64,000 nt of DNA from positions 1 to 64,000 of the forward strand of contig JARHXX010000009.1 of the NCBI GenBank assembly GCA_029269125.1. The letters run 5' to 3'. Below are positions 1-8,634 of the stretch, piece after piece (positions within the stretch are counted from its first letter, which is position 1; every line of letters starts with the position of its first letter). Made by a program: the position numbers and the translations under genes. The notes under the pieces are model-generated. The model worked only from the letters and a program-made list of their open reading frames with translations. It was not told where the DNA came from and did no database searches. Source of the stretch: Kiritimatiellaeota bacterium B1221 (GTDB lineage: Bacteria; Verrucomicrobiota; Kiritimatiellia; SS1-B-03-39; UBA6053).

Positions 1-891
1 CCAGCTGCCCCGGAGGGGCAAAGGCATCTCCACATTTCCGGCGGCCCCGGAGAGGCAAAGGCTTCTCCACATTTCCAGCTGCCCCGGAGGGGCAAGGGCA
101 CATAGCTTGGGGGCCATGCCCCCAAGACCCGCATCCCAACAAAATCAGCGCCCCGGAGGGGTGCGGGCATCACCTCTTTCATTCAATACCCTCAACAACC
201 AAAATCCCCGCACCCCTCCGGGGCGCATTTCCTTTTTATTACCCCATCCCCGGGGGCACGGCCCCCGGGCTACATGCGATCCCCCCTCCGGGGGATTTGC
301 CCCCACCCCATTTTCGACGTTCATCGTCGTAACCCCAAAACCATTCGGGTCCCTGAAAGGGACGGCCCATCCTAGCCAAGGGTTGAGCCTGCGAAACCCT
401 TGGAACCCATCACCCTCCCCTTTCAAACCCTGAAAGGGTTTTGCATCCAACCGGTTACAATCCTCATCAACCCTCCTAATGCCAGGTATCCCCACATTTC
501 CGGCTGCCCCGGAGGGGCAAGGGCACTTAGCTTGGGGGCCATGCCCCCAAGACCCTCACCCCAACAAAATCAGCGCCCCGGAGGGGTGCGGGCATCACCT
601 CTTTCATTCAATACCCTCAACAACCAAAATCCCCGCACCCCTCCTGGGCGCATTTCGTTTTATTCCCCCATTCCCGGGGGCACGGCCCCCGGGCTAAACG
701 CGCCCCCCTCCGGGGGATTTATCCACACCCCATTTTCGACGTTCATCGTCGTAACCCGAATACCATTCGGGTCCCTGAAAGGGACGGCCCATCCTAGCCA
801 GGGGTTGAGCCTGCGAACCCCTTGGAACCCATCACCCTCCCCTTTCAAACCCTGAAAGGGTTTCGCATTCCCCCCCCCCCCCGCATATACC
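1..891. repeat. Palindrome-rich intergenic block with two ~375 bp direct repeats
   Basis: No convincing gene. Bases about 71-446 and 496-868 are near-identical direct repeats, offset by 422-425 bp. Before the first copy, a ~37 bp unit (a CCCCGGAGGGG palindrome followed by CTCCACATTTCC) is repeated about three times from base 1. Each long copy carries several short GC-rich palindromes, for example CCCCGGAGGGG, TTGGGGGCCATGCCCCCAA and CCCGGGGGCACGGCCCCCGGG. The open frames here are present in both copies and resemble no protein family, so I treat them as by-products of repeat composition. The block could be a REP/BIME-like array mobilised by the Y1 transposase 3 kb away, but that link is inference. 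Confidence 0.75.
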
Positions 892-2877
892 CTATAATTC
901 AAAGGTCTGGTCATTTTTCACAAACTGATAGCGATATTTTTTCGTATCGCCTTTTCGTTCGATAAAAGTCGCATCCCGGGTTGCATCCACCAAAGATTTA
1001 AATGCATGAAACGCCGGACGGGGTCGCCAGCCATTGGGGTCCCGATCGTCAATCAATCCAAATCCATGTGCGGCCAAATTCCACCAATACACTTGATCCG
1101 CCATGCCACTGCAAAGCGCAAGCAGGAGATATTTTTTCATGTAGCGCGCATAGGTTTCTTCGTCCACACTGGGATCATTTGTGCGTTCGCCCGGACTTTG
1201 ATAAGGACTTCCCACTGGGGACCATACACCGGTGCCCTGCAAAGGCCAATTGACTTCCGATACCACCACCCGCTCCTCACAGGCCGGATGCACTCTCGCC
1301 ATCGCCCGGGCCAGCGCAAGTTTATTCACCGTATCATATCCTGATTGCCGGTTTTCCGGGTCTCCTCTGCGATCAACGTACAAATGATGTGAAAATGCGG
1401 ACAGACTATTTTTGGGCCACTGGTTCAGTAAAGGCAATACCCGCGGATACTCAAAATCGATTCCCGCCGGGCCCATAAGCGGAATTTGCGGAAAGCGTTT
1501 ATGCCAATCGATAAAAGGCGTAATGAAATTCCGGTATTCCGGTACATTCCATATCCCCCATTTTACCCGGTTGATCGCATGTCCCACCTCGAAAGCCTGC
1601 ACAAATCCACTTAACCCCCCGCCAGCTTTATCTACAAACGCTTTCCAGGCAGTCGGATGCGTAACCGCACGACGGTCTTGAACCAAAGCCACAGTCACCA
1701 AGTGTCCTTCGGCATTTAATTTTCGCACAGCATCCATCGCGTAGCGTTGATGAGCATCGCTCTCGTGATGGTAGAGTCGAACAAGCAGCGGTAGCGGCCC
1801 CAAACTTTCTAACCAGCGACGTTCTTTTTCGAAACGCTCCGGTTCCAGGTTGATACTCATGCCGATTTTGCCGTTCATCTCCACCTGTTTTGTCCAAGCC
1901 TGCTCACGGAGATCTTTAAATGCCTTCCGAATGGATGTGCGGTAACGAATGTACACGGACGCCATATCCACGAGGTCTTTTTTCCGGTAATATTTTCTTT
2001 TATCCCGGCTTTTCAGAGCCGGGATGGCCTGCATGGACCGGTCATCCCAAATCCATATGTCTTTTTCGGAGGGAAGAGGACGCTCATCCTTGCCGTTTTT
2101 CTTCAGGGTTTTGCATACTTTCTGGATTTTGCGCTTGGATTGCAGCTGTTTTCGGGTGTGTTTCTCCGCGCTCAGAAACGCATCATCCAGCATCAAGGGT
2201 TCGGTTTGCATTTCAAAAAAGACCCGGCGTAAATCTGAAGGAAGAGTGATTTTCGCATTGTCTTGTCCCCGCATGGCCGGAGTCAGTTTGGCAAACCGTT
2301 TCCCCCCCTGTAAATCGGTTATCCAGGCCTCTGCCCACTGTCCCTGTTCATCCCGACGGACAAGAATGTTTTGGTTACATAGATTACGATGTTGAAATCC
2401 GGCATCATGGAGCTTTCTCACGGCTTGTGCCGATACAGACAAGAGATTCATGATCTCTTTGCACAGCGGCTTTTCATAATAGTGATGAATGAGCGCTTCG
2501 CGGAAAGTACAGACATTTTTCAGACAGGCGGAAATCAAATACTGTTCGCGGATCTGATTCCCTTCCCGGTATTCCAGCCATGCGATTGGGGACGGAGTCG
2601 GGGCGCCGTGACGGCGTAAATGGCAGGCATGTTGGAAGGCCCGCATCGCCATGGACTGCGTCCTCGGTTTGGGCTTTTGACCGTCAGAGCTGGCGAAGCT
2701 TTTTAAATCAGCCTGTGTTCCGGGTGCACGAACGCAATGAAGCGCAGAGAGTTCTGTGGGAAAATCAGCGCATTCAGGGACATCGGGCAATTTTGCCAAC
2801 CACGCACGCATTTCCGGATGGTCGTATTCGGGATGAATCTCCCCCTGAAAACGACCGATTTTTTCAAAGGTGGACAC
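892..2877 (-). CDS. WaaP/InaA-like kinase domain fused to a glycoside hydrolase-like TIM barrel
   Basis: 661 aa, no signal peptide. Residues ~50-225 resemble lipopolysaccharide core kinases (Kdo/WaaP, InaA): a GAPTPSP segment (91-97), the catalytic-loop-like HRNLCNQNILV (163-173) and a DFG-like ITDLQG (186-191). The catalytic Asp expected at 165 is Asn, so this may be a pseudokinase or an altered kinase. Residues ~215-330 form a basic linker. Residues ~330-640 look like a clan-A glycosidase barrel, with candidate acid/base E430 (QAFEVGH) and nucleophile E541 (VVVSEVNWP), plus HHLY and WWN segments. The start overlaps the end of the upstream CPBP protease gene by 14 bp, so the two are probably translationally coupled. 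A role in sugar or lipopolysaccharide turnover is inferred; substrate unknown. Confidence 0.65.
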   Translation of the reverse strand: MSTFEKIGRFQGEIHPEYDHPEMRAWLAKLPDVPECADFPTELSALHCVRAPGTQADLKSFASSDGQKPKPRTQSMAMRAFQHACHLRRHGAPTPSPIAWLEYREGNQIREQYLISACLKNVCTFREALIHHYYEKPLCKEIMNLLSVSAQAVRKLHDAGFQHRNLCNQNILVRRDEQGQWAEAWITDLQGGKRFAKLTPAMRGQDNAKITLPSDLRRVFFEMQTEPLMLDDAFLSAEKHTRKQLQSKRKIQKVCKTLKKNGKDERPLPSEKDIWIWDDRSMQAIPALKSRDKRKYYRKKDLVDMASVYIRYRTSIRKAFKDLREQAWTKQVEMNGKIGMSINLEPERFEKERRWLESLGPLPLLVRLYHHESDAHQRYAMDAVRKLNAEGHLVTVALVQDRRAVTHPTAWKAFVDKAGGGLSGFVQAFEVGHAINRVKWGIWNVPEYRNFITPFIDWHKRFPQIPLMGPAGIDFEYPRVLPLLNQWPKNSLSAFSHHLYVDRRGDPENRQSGYDTVNKLALARAMARVHPACEERVVVSEVNWPLQGTGVWSPVGSPYQSPGERTNDPSVDEETYARYMKKYLLLALCSGMADQVYWWNLAAHGFGLIDDRDPNGWRPRPAFHAFKSLVDATRDATFIERKGDTKKYRYQFVKNDQTFEL

Positions 2878-3829
2878 GGGAACGGGGGGCTAAAGAATTG
2901 CGATATTGCCATTCGGTCAAACAGAAGAGCCCCACCAAAACCAAAGCGAGCATCCAGCCGTCATCAAATTTGGAGCTGTGGCCACCGATCCAGGTTCGAT
3001 ATCCATACGCGGGATCAAATTCTGTCATTTTCGAAAACATTTTAATACACCCGACTGCCGCCGCATGCAAACCTACAGCGGCCCAGATATCCCCCCGGTG
3101 ATGCACCAGTCTGGAAAGTAAAATGCCGAAGGCAAACATGTTAAAAAATTTGATAGGGACGGCAGTTTTGGCAAAATCCGCAAATAATGAAGACCACACA
3201 ATCGCACCCAGCCCCTGCTCGAAGCTTTCCGGAGTCGCTTTCATAAAGTGGGCCCAGGCAAACAGTAAACTGGAGACAATGGCGGCGGTCCAGGGCGTCC
3301 ACACCCCGGCCAAAGAACGGTATAAAACGCCCCGCGTAAGCGTTTCTTCAATAAAGCCGACAGCGATGCCGGTGATCAAAAAACCTGAAAACAGCGAAGA
3401 AATCAGAACCGTGAATGAAAAAGGATTAAAGTTTCGCACCCCGGAGAGAAGCGCGAGGGAGAAAACAAAGATCATGCCCAGACATCCCAGCACAAACCAT
3501 TGAACAAAGTCTCTTTTCCGTTCCTGTCGGGTTTGCATGGAGTTCCATCCCAAATCCGTGATACCGCCCCATCCGATTTTTTTCAGCATCCAGGGGGCAA
3601 GTATGACTGCGCAGAGGGTTTGAAAACGGCGGAGGATTCGGGCGGGACCGTGCTCCAGAATAAAATCCTGCCAGAGACCGCCATCCCCGTGGAGTCCAAG
3701 GCGGATGAGAAATCCGCCCAACAGTGCGCCCCCAATCATCACGGTGAAAAAATAACCTAGAAACCACCCGATGGAGGCAGCGGAAGCAGGTCGGTTATGG
3801 GAAGAGGCGGTATTCAACAGAATGCTCAT
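2864..3829 (-). CDS. CPBP-family intramembrane metalloprotease
   Basis: 321 aa polytopic membrane protein. The CPBP/Abi (CAAX-like) signature is present: a paired-glutamate motif in GFIEETLTRG, a second motif in LLFAWAHF, and a late His in AVGLHAAA. These residues normally bind zinc in the membrane. Family members process prenylated proteins in eukaryotes and have mostly unknown substrates in bacteria, some linked to bacteriocin immunity. It is the first gene of a two-gene minus-strand unit: its last 14 bp overlap the start of the kinase-glycosidase fusion, so that protein may be its partner. The long C-terminal region after the third motif ends with a further hydrophobic stretch. Confidence 0.8.
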   Translation of the reverse strand: MSILLNTASSHNRPASAASIGWFLGYFFTVMIGGALLGGFLIRLGLHGDGGLWQDFILEHGPARILRRFQTLCAVILAPWMLKKIGWGGITDLGWNSMQTRQERKRDFVQWFVLGCLGMIFVFSLALLSGVRNFNPFSFTVLISSLFSGFLITGIAVGFIEETLTRGVLYRSLAGVWTPWTAAIVSSLLFAWAHFMKATPESFEQGLGAIVWSSLFADFAKTAVPIKFFNMFAFGILLSRLVHHRGDIWAAVGLHAAAVGCIKMFSKMTEFDPAYGYRTWIGGHSSKFDDGWMLALVLVGLFCLTEWQYRNSLAPRSRVHL

Positions 3830-3896
3830 AAGAGCCGGTCAGGTTGTATAAAAAATCGTAAAAGTAAAGATTCGAACCACAAAAGGGACCCTGAGG

Positions 3897-5045
3897 TTAA
3901 TCGACCTGCCTAAGGCTCGCGAGTCCATTTAATCCATTTTTCAGCTTCCGGGCCCCATGAATTCTTTTAGGACCAAAGCAAGTTCTATACTGTTGAAACA
4001 GCTGATCCAAAAACAAGGGACTTCCGATCCCCACCCCCCGCGAAAAACATCTCCATTTTTGTAAAAACACTGCGGAATCAGGCACTTCACCATTATTCTC
4101 AAGTTCAGCGAGGACTTTTTCAGCCGAGAACCCCTCTTTAGCAGGGGATCGTGACCGTTCAGCCCCCTGCTGACCTTTCGCATACAGCCATATTCTATAA
4201 GCTTTCTGCACTTCCCCCCATCCACAAGGGTATAGACGCTCTTCTGATTCGACGGCCAAGATTTCCTTGGTTTTTTCCGGGCCATAAATCGAAAGGAGAT
4301 GCAGGCGACGTGCCCGCAAAGCAGGAGGTGGCGCCTCCCCCCGCGAGCAACGGATTAAGAGATTCAGCCCATTTTGCGATGCGGCATCCCCACCACAAGC
4401 CGAGCCATAACCACTCCACAGAGACGCCATGGGATCAGAGATCAGTCCAGCCCGAACAGGGTTCAAATCAATATAAGCGGCCACCGAAAGCAATGCCAAC
4501 GGACTGTCCTCCACCACCACGCTCCGATAACGCCCCTCCCACAAGGTTCCGTTACAACCTTCCCGATGGTTATACCAATTTGAAAAAGACTGCTTCAAAA
4601 CCCGCATAAAAGCAGGCAAATTCCCCATGCGCTCCTGAATTTTTTGGTCCATTGCCTTTTGTGTCTCAGAATTCTGGGACGCATACAGTCTTTTCCACAC
4701 ATCGATTTTGTCTGCCGGCCACACCAATTCCAACCGTGACAGAATATCCTCGTGGGAAAGTTTCGCAACCGGCGGCACCCACAACAGCAAATGGAAATGA
4801 TTCGACATTAAACAATGCGTTAACACTCCAATCCCCGAAAAAGCCGCCCATTGCCGCATCCTTGAAATAAATGATTTCTTTTCAGCATCTCCAAACAAAA
4901 ACGCCTGCCCCCGGGTTCTGCTGGTTACGTGGACAAAATACCCTTCTCCTTTAGGTAAAATCCTTAACCCACGACCTTTACGCTCCCCATGCACCCAAGC
5001 CTCACGCGTTGACAGTGTATTCCACTTTTTCTCATTTCCTTTCAT
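3897..5045 (-). mobile_element. REP-associated tyrosine (Y1, HUH) transposase
   Basis: 382 aa. The HUH metal-binding motif is visible as SNHFHLLLW about 100 residues in. It is followed by the SFSNWYNHREG segment carrying the likely catalytic Tyr and by the GTLWEGRYRS and AAYIDLNPVRAGL segments typical of RAYT/IS200-like transposases. The C-terminal tail contains FGPKR and GAR, an extension I associate with RAYTs of PVC bacteria. RAYTs are usually single-copy domesticated enzymes acting on palindromic REP sequences. Several palindromic repeat families lie in this window and are candidate substrates. The gene is divergent from the psiE-like gene and has no flanking IS ends that I can see. Confidence 0.88.
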
Positions 5046-5147
5046 AAAGACAAAAAAGCATCAAAATATATGGTTTGTCAACTATAATTCACCTGTTGCA
5101 TTATTTATTCTCTTGCCTTATTTTACTTTCGTGGCAGATAGTTTTGC

Positions 5148-5615
5148 ATGAATTCCAATCCGAAACTTCAGCCTTGCCTGAAAGTCATCCGTACTTTCGA
5201 AACGGTTATTATTATTTTCCTGGTTGTGCTAATGATGGTCGTGGTCGGTTTATCCGCACTTGAATTGGCGGTCATGCTTTGGAATCAGGTTCGTAAACCA
5301 CCTTATTTACTTTTAAATTTGCCGGAGTTATTAGAGGTTTTGGGCTTCTTTATGATGGTTTTAATTGGCTTGGAACTTTTAGAAACCATTAAGAATTACC
5401 TGACGCAACATGCCCTGCACGTGGAGGTCGTGATTCTCGTCGCAATGATCGCGATATCCAGAAAAGTGATTATTCTGGACATGAAGGAGATGACACCCGA
5501 CTCAATTAAGGGGATCGCCTTTCTTTTATTGAGTCTTGCGGTAAGTTATTTTCTGATAAAAAAAGGAATGAGCATCTCCCCCTCCGGAGAAGTCCCCTCC
5601 CATCATTCAAAATAA
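5148..5615 (+). CDS. PsiE-family membrane protein (phosphate-starvation-inducible type)
   Basis: 155 aa with four predicted membrane helices. The segment GLELLETIKNYL followed by HVEVVILVAMIAISRKVIILD is characteristic of the PsiE family, whose biochemical function is unknown. In enterobacteria psiE is induced by phosphate starvation; nothing in this upstream region clearly shows a PHO box. It lies 18 bp before the exosortase gene on the same strand and may share its transcript. The upstream 100 bp, shared with the divergent transposase, is AT-rich and likely holds the promoter. Confidence 0.75.
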   Translation: MNSNPKLQPCLKVIRTFETVIIIFLVVLMMVVVGLSALELAVMLWNQVRKPPYLLLNLPELLEVLGFFMMVLIGLELLETIKNYLTQHALHVEVVILVAMIAISRKVIILDMKEMTPDSIKGIAFLLLSLAVSYFLIKKGMSISPSGEVPSHHSK

Positions 5616-5633
5616 CCCCCCTCCTCTTCCCAC

Positions 5634-6602
5634 ATGGACAGTCCTGATTTAGCAAAAATATGGAACGCGCGTTACCCCCTAACCGTTCTGAACCGCCAAG
5701 ACTTTATTAAACTGGGTCTTTGCGCCCTGCTCTTTGCCCTGGGATTCGCCCTTTTCCACCTCATGGGCAGTGTGCCCAATATGGGTGACTGGGGACGCTC
5801 CGCCATCATATGGATGGTCAAACGCTGGAACGATCAGGGTATTTCAATGGGCAGCGGCGACTATTCCCACGGTTTTTTGGTTCCGATTGCCGCCTTATAT
5901 GTGGTCTGGATACAAAAGGATGCCCTCATCCGTGCAGATAAAAAGACCAGCGCTCTGGGTTTGGCTTTCGTTTGCCTCGCTTTGCTGGGTCATTATATGG
6001 GCGTCAAAACCCAACATACCCGCCTTTCTCTTCTCGCTCTGATCGGACTGATCTGGGCGATTCCGTTCTACCTCTTCGGATGGCAGGTCGCGAAAAGACT
6101 GATTTTCCCCTGCAGCTTCCTCATTTTTGCCATTCCACTCAACTTTTTAAATGGTCTCACTTACGAACTGCGAAAAGTGAACACCATTGTCTCCGTTCAA
6201 ATCCTCCAGTTTCTCGGATTGGATGTGAAACAGGTCGGCACCGGAATTTTTGGCCCCCCTTACAATGCCTCCGCCACATTAAAGCTGGATGTGGCGGACC
6301 CCTGTTCCGGAATTCGGTCCCTCACCTCCATGATGGCACTCACCGCCATCTATGGCTATTTGGTTTTACCCGGTATCTGGCGAAAATGGTTCTTATTTCT
6401 CGCAGCCATCCCCCTGGCCATGGCCGGCAACATCTTCCGAATTGTCAGTATTGGCATCATGGCCGAAGCGATTAACACCGATATTGCCACCGGACTCCCC
6501 CATGATTATGCCGGTTTTATCGTTTTTGGATGTGCGATTATTCTGATGGTTGGCCTCAGTATGCTCCTCAACCCTACATTCAAGAAGAAGACAGCCGCAT
6601 GA
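5634..6602 (+). CDS. Exosortase (exosortase/archaeosortase family)
   Basis: 322 aa inner-membrane cysteine transpeptidase expected to cleave PEP-CTERM signals and pass cargo proteins to the cell surface. The catalytic triad is visible: Cys224 in VADPCSGIRSL, Arg269 in GNIFRIVSIG and His290 in GLPHDYAGF, each in its usual position within a multi-helix membrane scaffold. The stop overlaps the next start as ATGA, so it is coupled to an EpsI-like gene, the usual exosortase partner. A plausible substrate in this window is the PEP-CTERM-like protein at 45935-48640. The exosortase subtype cannot be assigned by eye. Confidence 0.9.
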   Translation: MDSPDLAKIWNARYPLTVLNRQDFIKLGLCALLFALGFALFHLMGSVPNMGDWGRSAIIWMVKRWNDQGISMGSGDYSHGFLVPIAALYVVWIQKDALIRADKKTSALGLAFVCLALLGHYMGVKTQHTRLSLLALIGLIWAIPFYLFGWQVAKRLIFPCSFLIFAIPLNFLNGLTYELRKVNTIVSVQILQFLGLDVKQVGTGIFGPPYNASATLKLDVADPCSGIRSLTSMMALTAIYGYLVLPGIWRKWFLFLAAIPLAMAGNIFRIVSIGIMAEAINTDIATGLPHDYAGFIVFGCAIILMVGLSMLLNPTFKKKTAA

Positions 6603-7399
6603 AAAAATCCGGCTCCATCATTCACCCCTACTGGGTCTTAGGCCTACTGTTTTGCGTAACTGCCGCCCTGTTACTGTTTACGGTTGATATCTCCGTAACC
6701 GATGAAGCAGGCGTTCGCCAAAAACTCCCGGACACCCTGGGTGATCAATGGGAAGGTTTCGACGTTCTATTCTGCCAAGACCCCGGGTGCGGTCGGAATT
6801 GGTTGACCCGTGATGTGCCTTTGAATGATGAGGGACGCAGAGTTTGCCCCAGCAATTGGCAAGGTGAGCCCTGCGGGGGAGAACTTCTTACCATGTCACT
6901 TGGAGAAAAAACCGTCCTCCCCAGAGACACGGTCATGATGAAAAAACAGTATATCAACCGTGAAAACCCTGAAAATACAGTCTTCACTTCCGTAGTCCTG
7001 TCGGGAAAAGACCGGACCTCCATTCATCGACCCGAACTTTGCCTAGACGCCCAGGGAAATGCAATCGAAAGCAGTCAGGCGCTGGAAATCCCTCTGGCAA
7101 ATGGCAATACGATTAAAGTCCAGGTACTCCTGCTGAATAAAAAGTATTCAGAAAAATACACCCGCTATTCCTACTACGCGTACTTCTTTATCGGGAAAGA
7201 CCGCACCACCCATCTTCACTTTGAGCGTTTACTTTGGATGTCCCTTGACCGGGTTTTCCGAAATGTCGCTCACCGCTGGGCCTACATCGCGGTTTCCGGA
7301 GAACGGGCCCCCCTGGCAGACAATGCGGTCTATCAAGACGAAATCCGGAATGTCATCAGCAAACTTTATCCTGAAATCAGTCTGCTGGAAAACAAATGA
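6599..7399 (+). CDS. Exosortase-associated EpsI-like protein with a zinc-ribbon-like insertion
   Basis: 266 aa from the ATGA-coupled ATG at 6599; a longer reading with 23 extra residues is possible but unlikely. One N-terminal membrane helix (about 11-29) is followed by an extracytoplasmic domain. The EpsI signature HRPELCLDAQG is present. Unusually, four cysteines (C59, C64, C83, C92, the last in EPCGG) are arranged like a zinc ribbon before the EpsI core. EpsI-like proteins sit beside exosortases and are needed for export or sorting of surface polymers in some systems. Its stop overlaps the gmhB-like start as ATGA. Confidence 0.82.
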   Translation: MKKSGSIIHPYWVLGLLFCVTAALLLFTVDISVTDEAGVRQKLPDTLGDQWEGFDVLFCQDPGCGRNWLTRDVPLNDEGRRVCPSNWQGEPCGGELLTMSLGEKTVLPRDTVMMKKQYINRENPENTVFTSVVLSGKDRTSIHRPELCLDAQGNAIESSQALEIPLANGNTIKVQVLLLNKKYSEKYTRYSYYAYFFIGKDRTTHLHFERLLWMSLDRVFRNVAHRWAYIAVSGERAPLADNAVYQDEIRNVISKLYPEISLLENK

Positions 7400-7953
7400 T
7401 ACGTACTGACACCGGGGTTTTCATGGATCGTGACGGGCTCATCAATGTCCCGCCTCCTCCGGAAGACCGCTATATCCTCCATCCCGATACTTTTAAACTC
7501 ATGCCCGGCATTGCCGAAGCCATCCGCCTGCTCAATGAAAGAAACATACCCGTAGCAGTGGTCACCAACCAAAAAGGGGTCGCGATTGGCAAAGTATCCG
7601 AAGCGACGCTCCACCGGATCCACCAGCGAATGGTCGAACTTTTGGCCGCCGAAAATGCCTCGGTCCAACATATCCAATATTGTCCCCATCGCGAAGAAGA
7701 CCAATGCAACTGCCGGAAACCCCTCCCCGGTATGCTCATCAAGGCCGCCGCCGCCCTGAACCTTCAGACCGAAACCTGCTGGATGATCGGAGACCAACCA
7801 CGGGATTTGGAAGCCGGCCGGGCGGCAGGTTGCCGCACTTTGTTGGTAGGCTCAGCCACCGCACCAGAGGGTCTGGCAGACCTCCACTTATCCCACACCC
7901 AGCAATTACCCCACTGGATTAAACAAAATTTCCCTTTTCAAACCGAAAGATAG
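7396..7953 (+). CDS. gmhB: D-glycero-D-manno-heptose-1,7-bisphosphate 7-phosphatase
   Basis: 185 aa HAD-superfamily phosphatase. The motif I aspartates are in FMDRDG (D11, D13), motif II in VVTNQKG, and motif IV in MIGDQPRDLEAG. The zinc-binding loop that separates GmhB and histidinol-phosphatase from other HADs is seen as CPHREEDQCNC followed by RKPLPGM. The family removes the 7-phosphate in ADP-heptose synthesis for lipopolysaccharide core. A histidinol-phosphatase role is less likely because no his genes are nearby. It is joined to the EpsI-like gene by an ATGA overlap, tying sugar-nucleotide metabolism to the exosortase operon. Confidence 0.8.
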   Translation: MIRTDTGVFMDRDGLINVPPPPEDRYILHPDTFKLMPGIAEAIRLLNERNIPVAVVTNQKGVAIGKVSEATLHRIHQRMVELLAAENASVQHIQYCPHREEDQCNCRKPLPGMLIKAAAALNLQTETCWMIGDQPRDLEAGRAAGCRTLLVGSATAPEGLADLHLSHTQQLPHWIKQNFPFQTER

Positions 7954-8019
7954 TTGCCAAAGCTATACTTTCAGAGTTAAATTCCTTTTGACTTTAAATT
8001 CATCAACCGAAGAAACTGT

Positions 8020-8613
8020 ATGACAGCTGATAGCCAACCCTCCCAACTGAGAATTCGATACACGGATCCCGATGGCAAACTTACTGAGTTGCTCCTGGCA
8101 GAGCAACCCATCACAGTTGGCCGCAGTCCGGATGCGGATATTATCACTCTTGATGAACGTGCTTCGCGTATGCATTGCAGCATCCGCATTTGGGACGGGG
8201 AATATTACGTAAAAGATTTAAAATCAAAAAACGGCACCTATCTGAATCATCAGAAAGTCGAAATGGCCAAGATCAAACCCGGGGATAAAATCCGCCTGGG
8301 AAACAGTATTCTGCATGTGGATGACAAGAAATCACCCGGCACCGATACGACCATAAGCTCTGTTCAAGACGAAATGAACGAGGGCAAAGGGTACAAAACC
8401 ATTCTCCGCGAAATTGTCCGGAATACCGAATCTCCACGTCCGGATAAACCGGTGGCAGAAAGCCCCGCCCCCGAAGCCCCCCGGGCCAAAACGGCGAAAC
8501 TGATTTCCGAAGGGGACGCTTCCGAGAAAAAAAAACCCGCCAGCATCTCTATCAATAAACCTGCAGGCAGCGGTTCCAAGATTATACGGATCAACAAGCC
8601 CGGCTCACGATAG
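8020..8613 (+). CDS. FHA-domain protein with a basic disordered tail
   Basis: 197 aa. Residues ~10-105 form a forkhead-associated domain that should bind phosphothreonine peptides: the GRSPDADI strand, SRMHC and KNGTYLN match the conserved G-R, S-x-x-H and N-G motifs. The remaining ~90 residues are rich in Pro, Ala, Lys and Ser and probably disordered. No kinase lies next to it, so the partner is unknown. It sits 66 bp after gmhB and 21 bp before the HemQ-family gene, so it could belong to either transcript. Confidence 0.85.
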   Translation: MTADSQPSQLRIRYTDPDGKLTELLLAEQPITVGRSPDADIITLDERASRMHCSIRIWDGEYYVKDLKSKNGTYLNHQKVEMAKIKPGDKIRLGNSILHVDDKKSPGTDTTISSVQDEMNEGKGYKTILREIVRNTESPRPDKPVAESPAPEAPRAKTAKLISEGDASEKKKPASISINKPAGSGSKIIRINKPGSR

Positions 8614-8634
8614 CCTAGCCTCCCCCAAAAAAAT

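Noticed and set aside
107..855. Open frames inside the 5' repeat block
   Set aside because: The same Pro-rich text appears in both repeat copies and on both strands, so it reflects repeat composition rather than coding selection.
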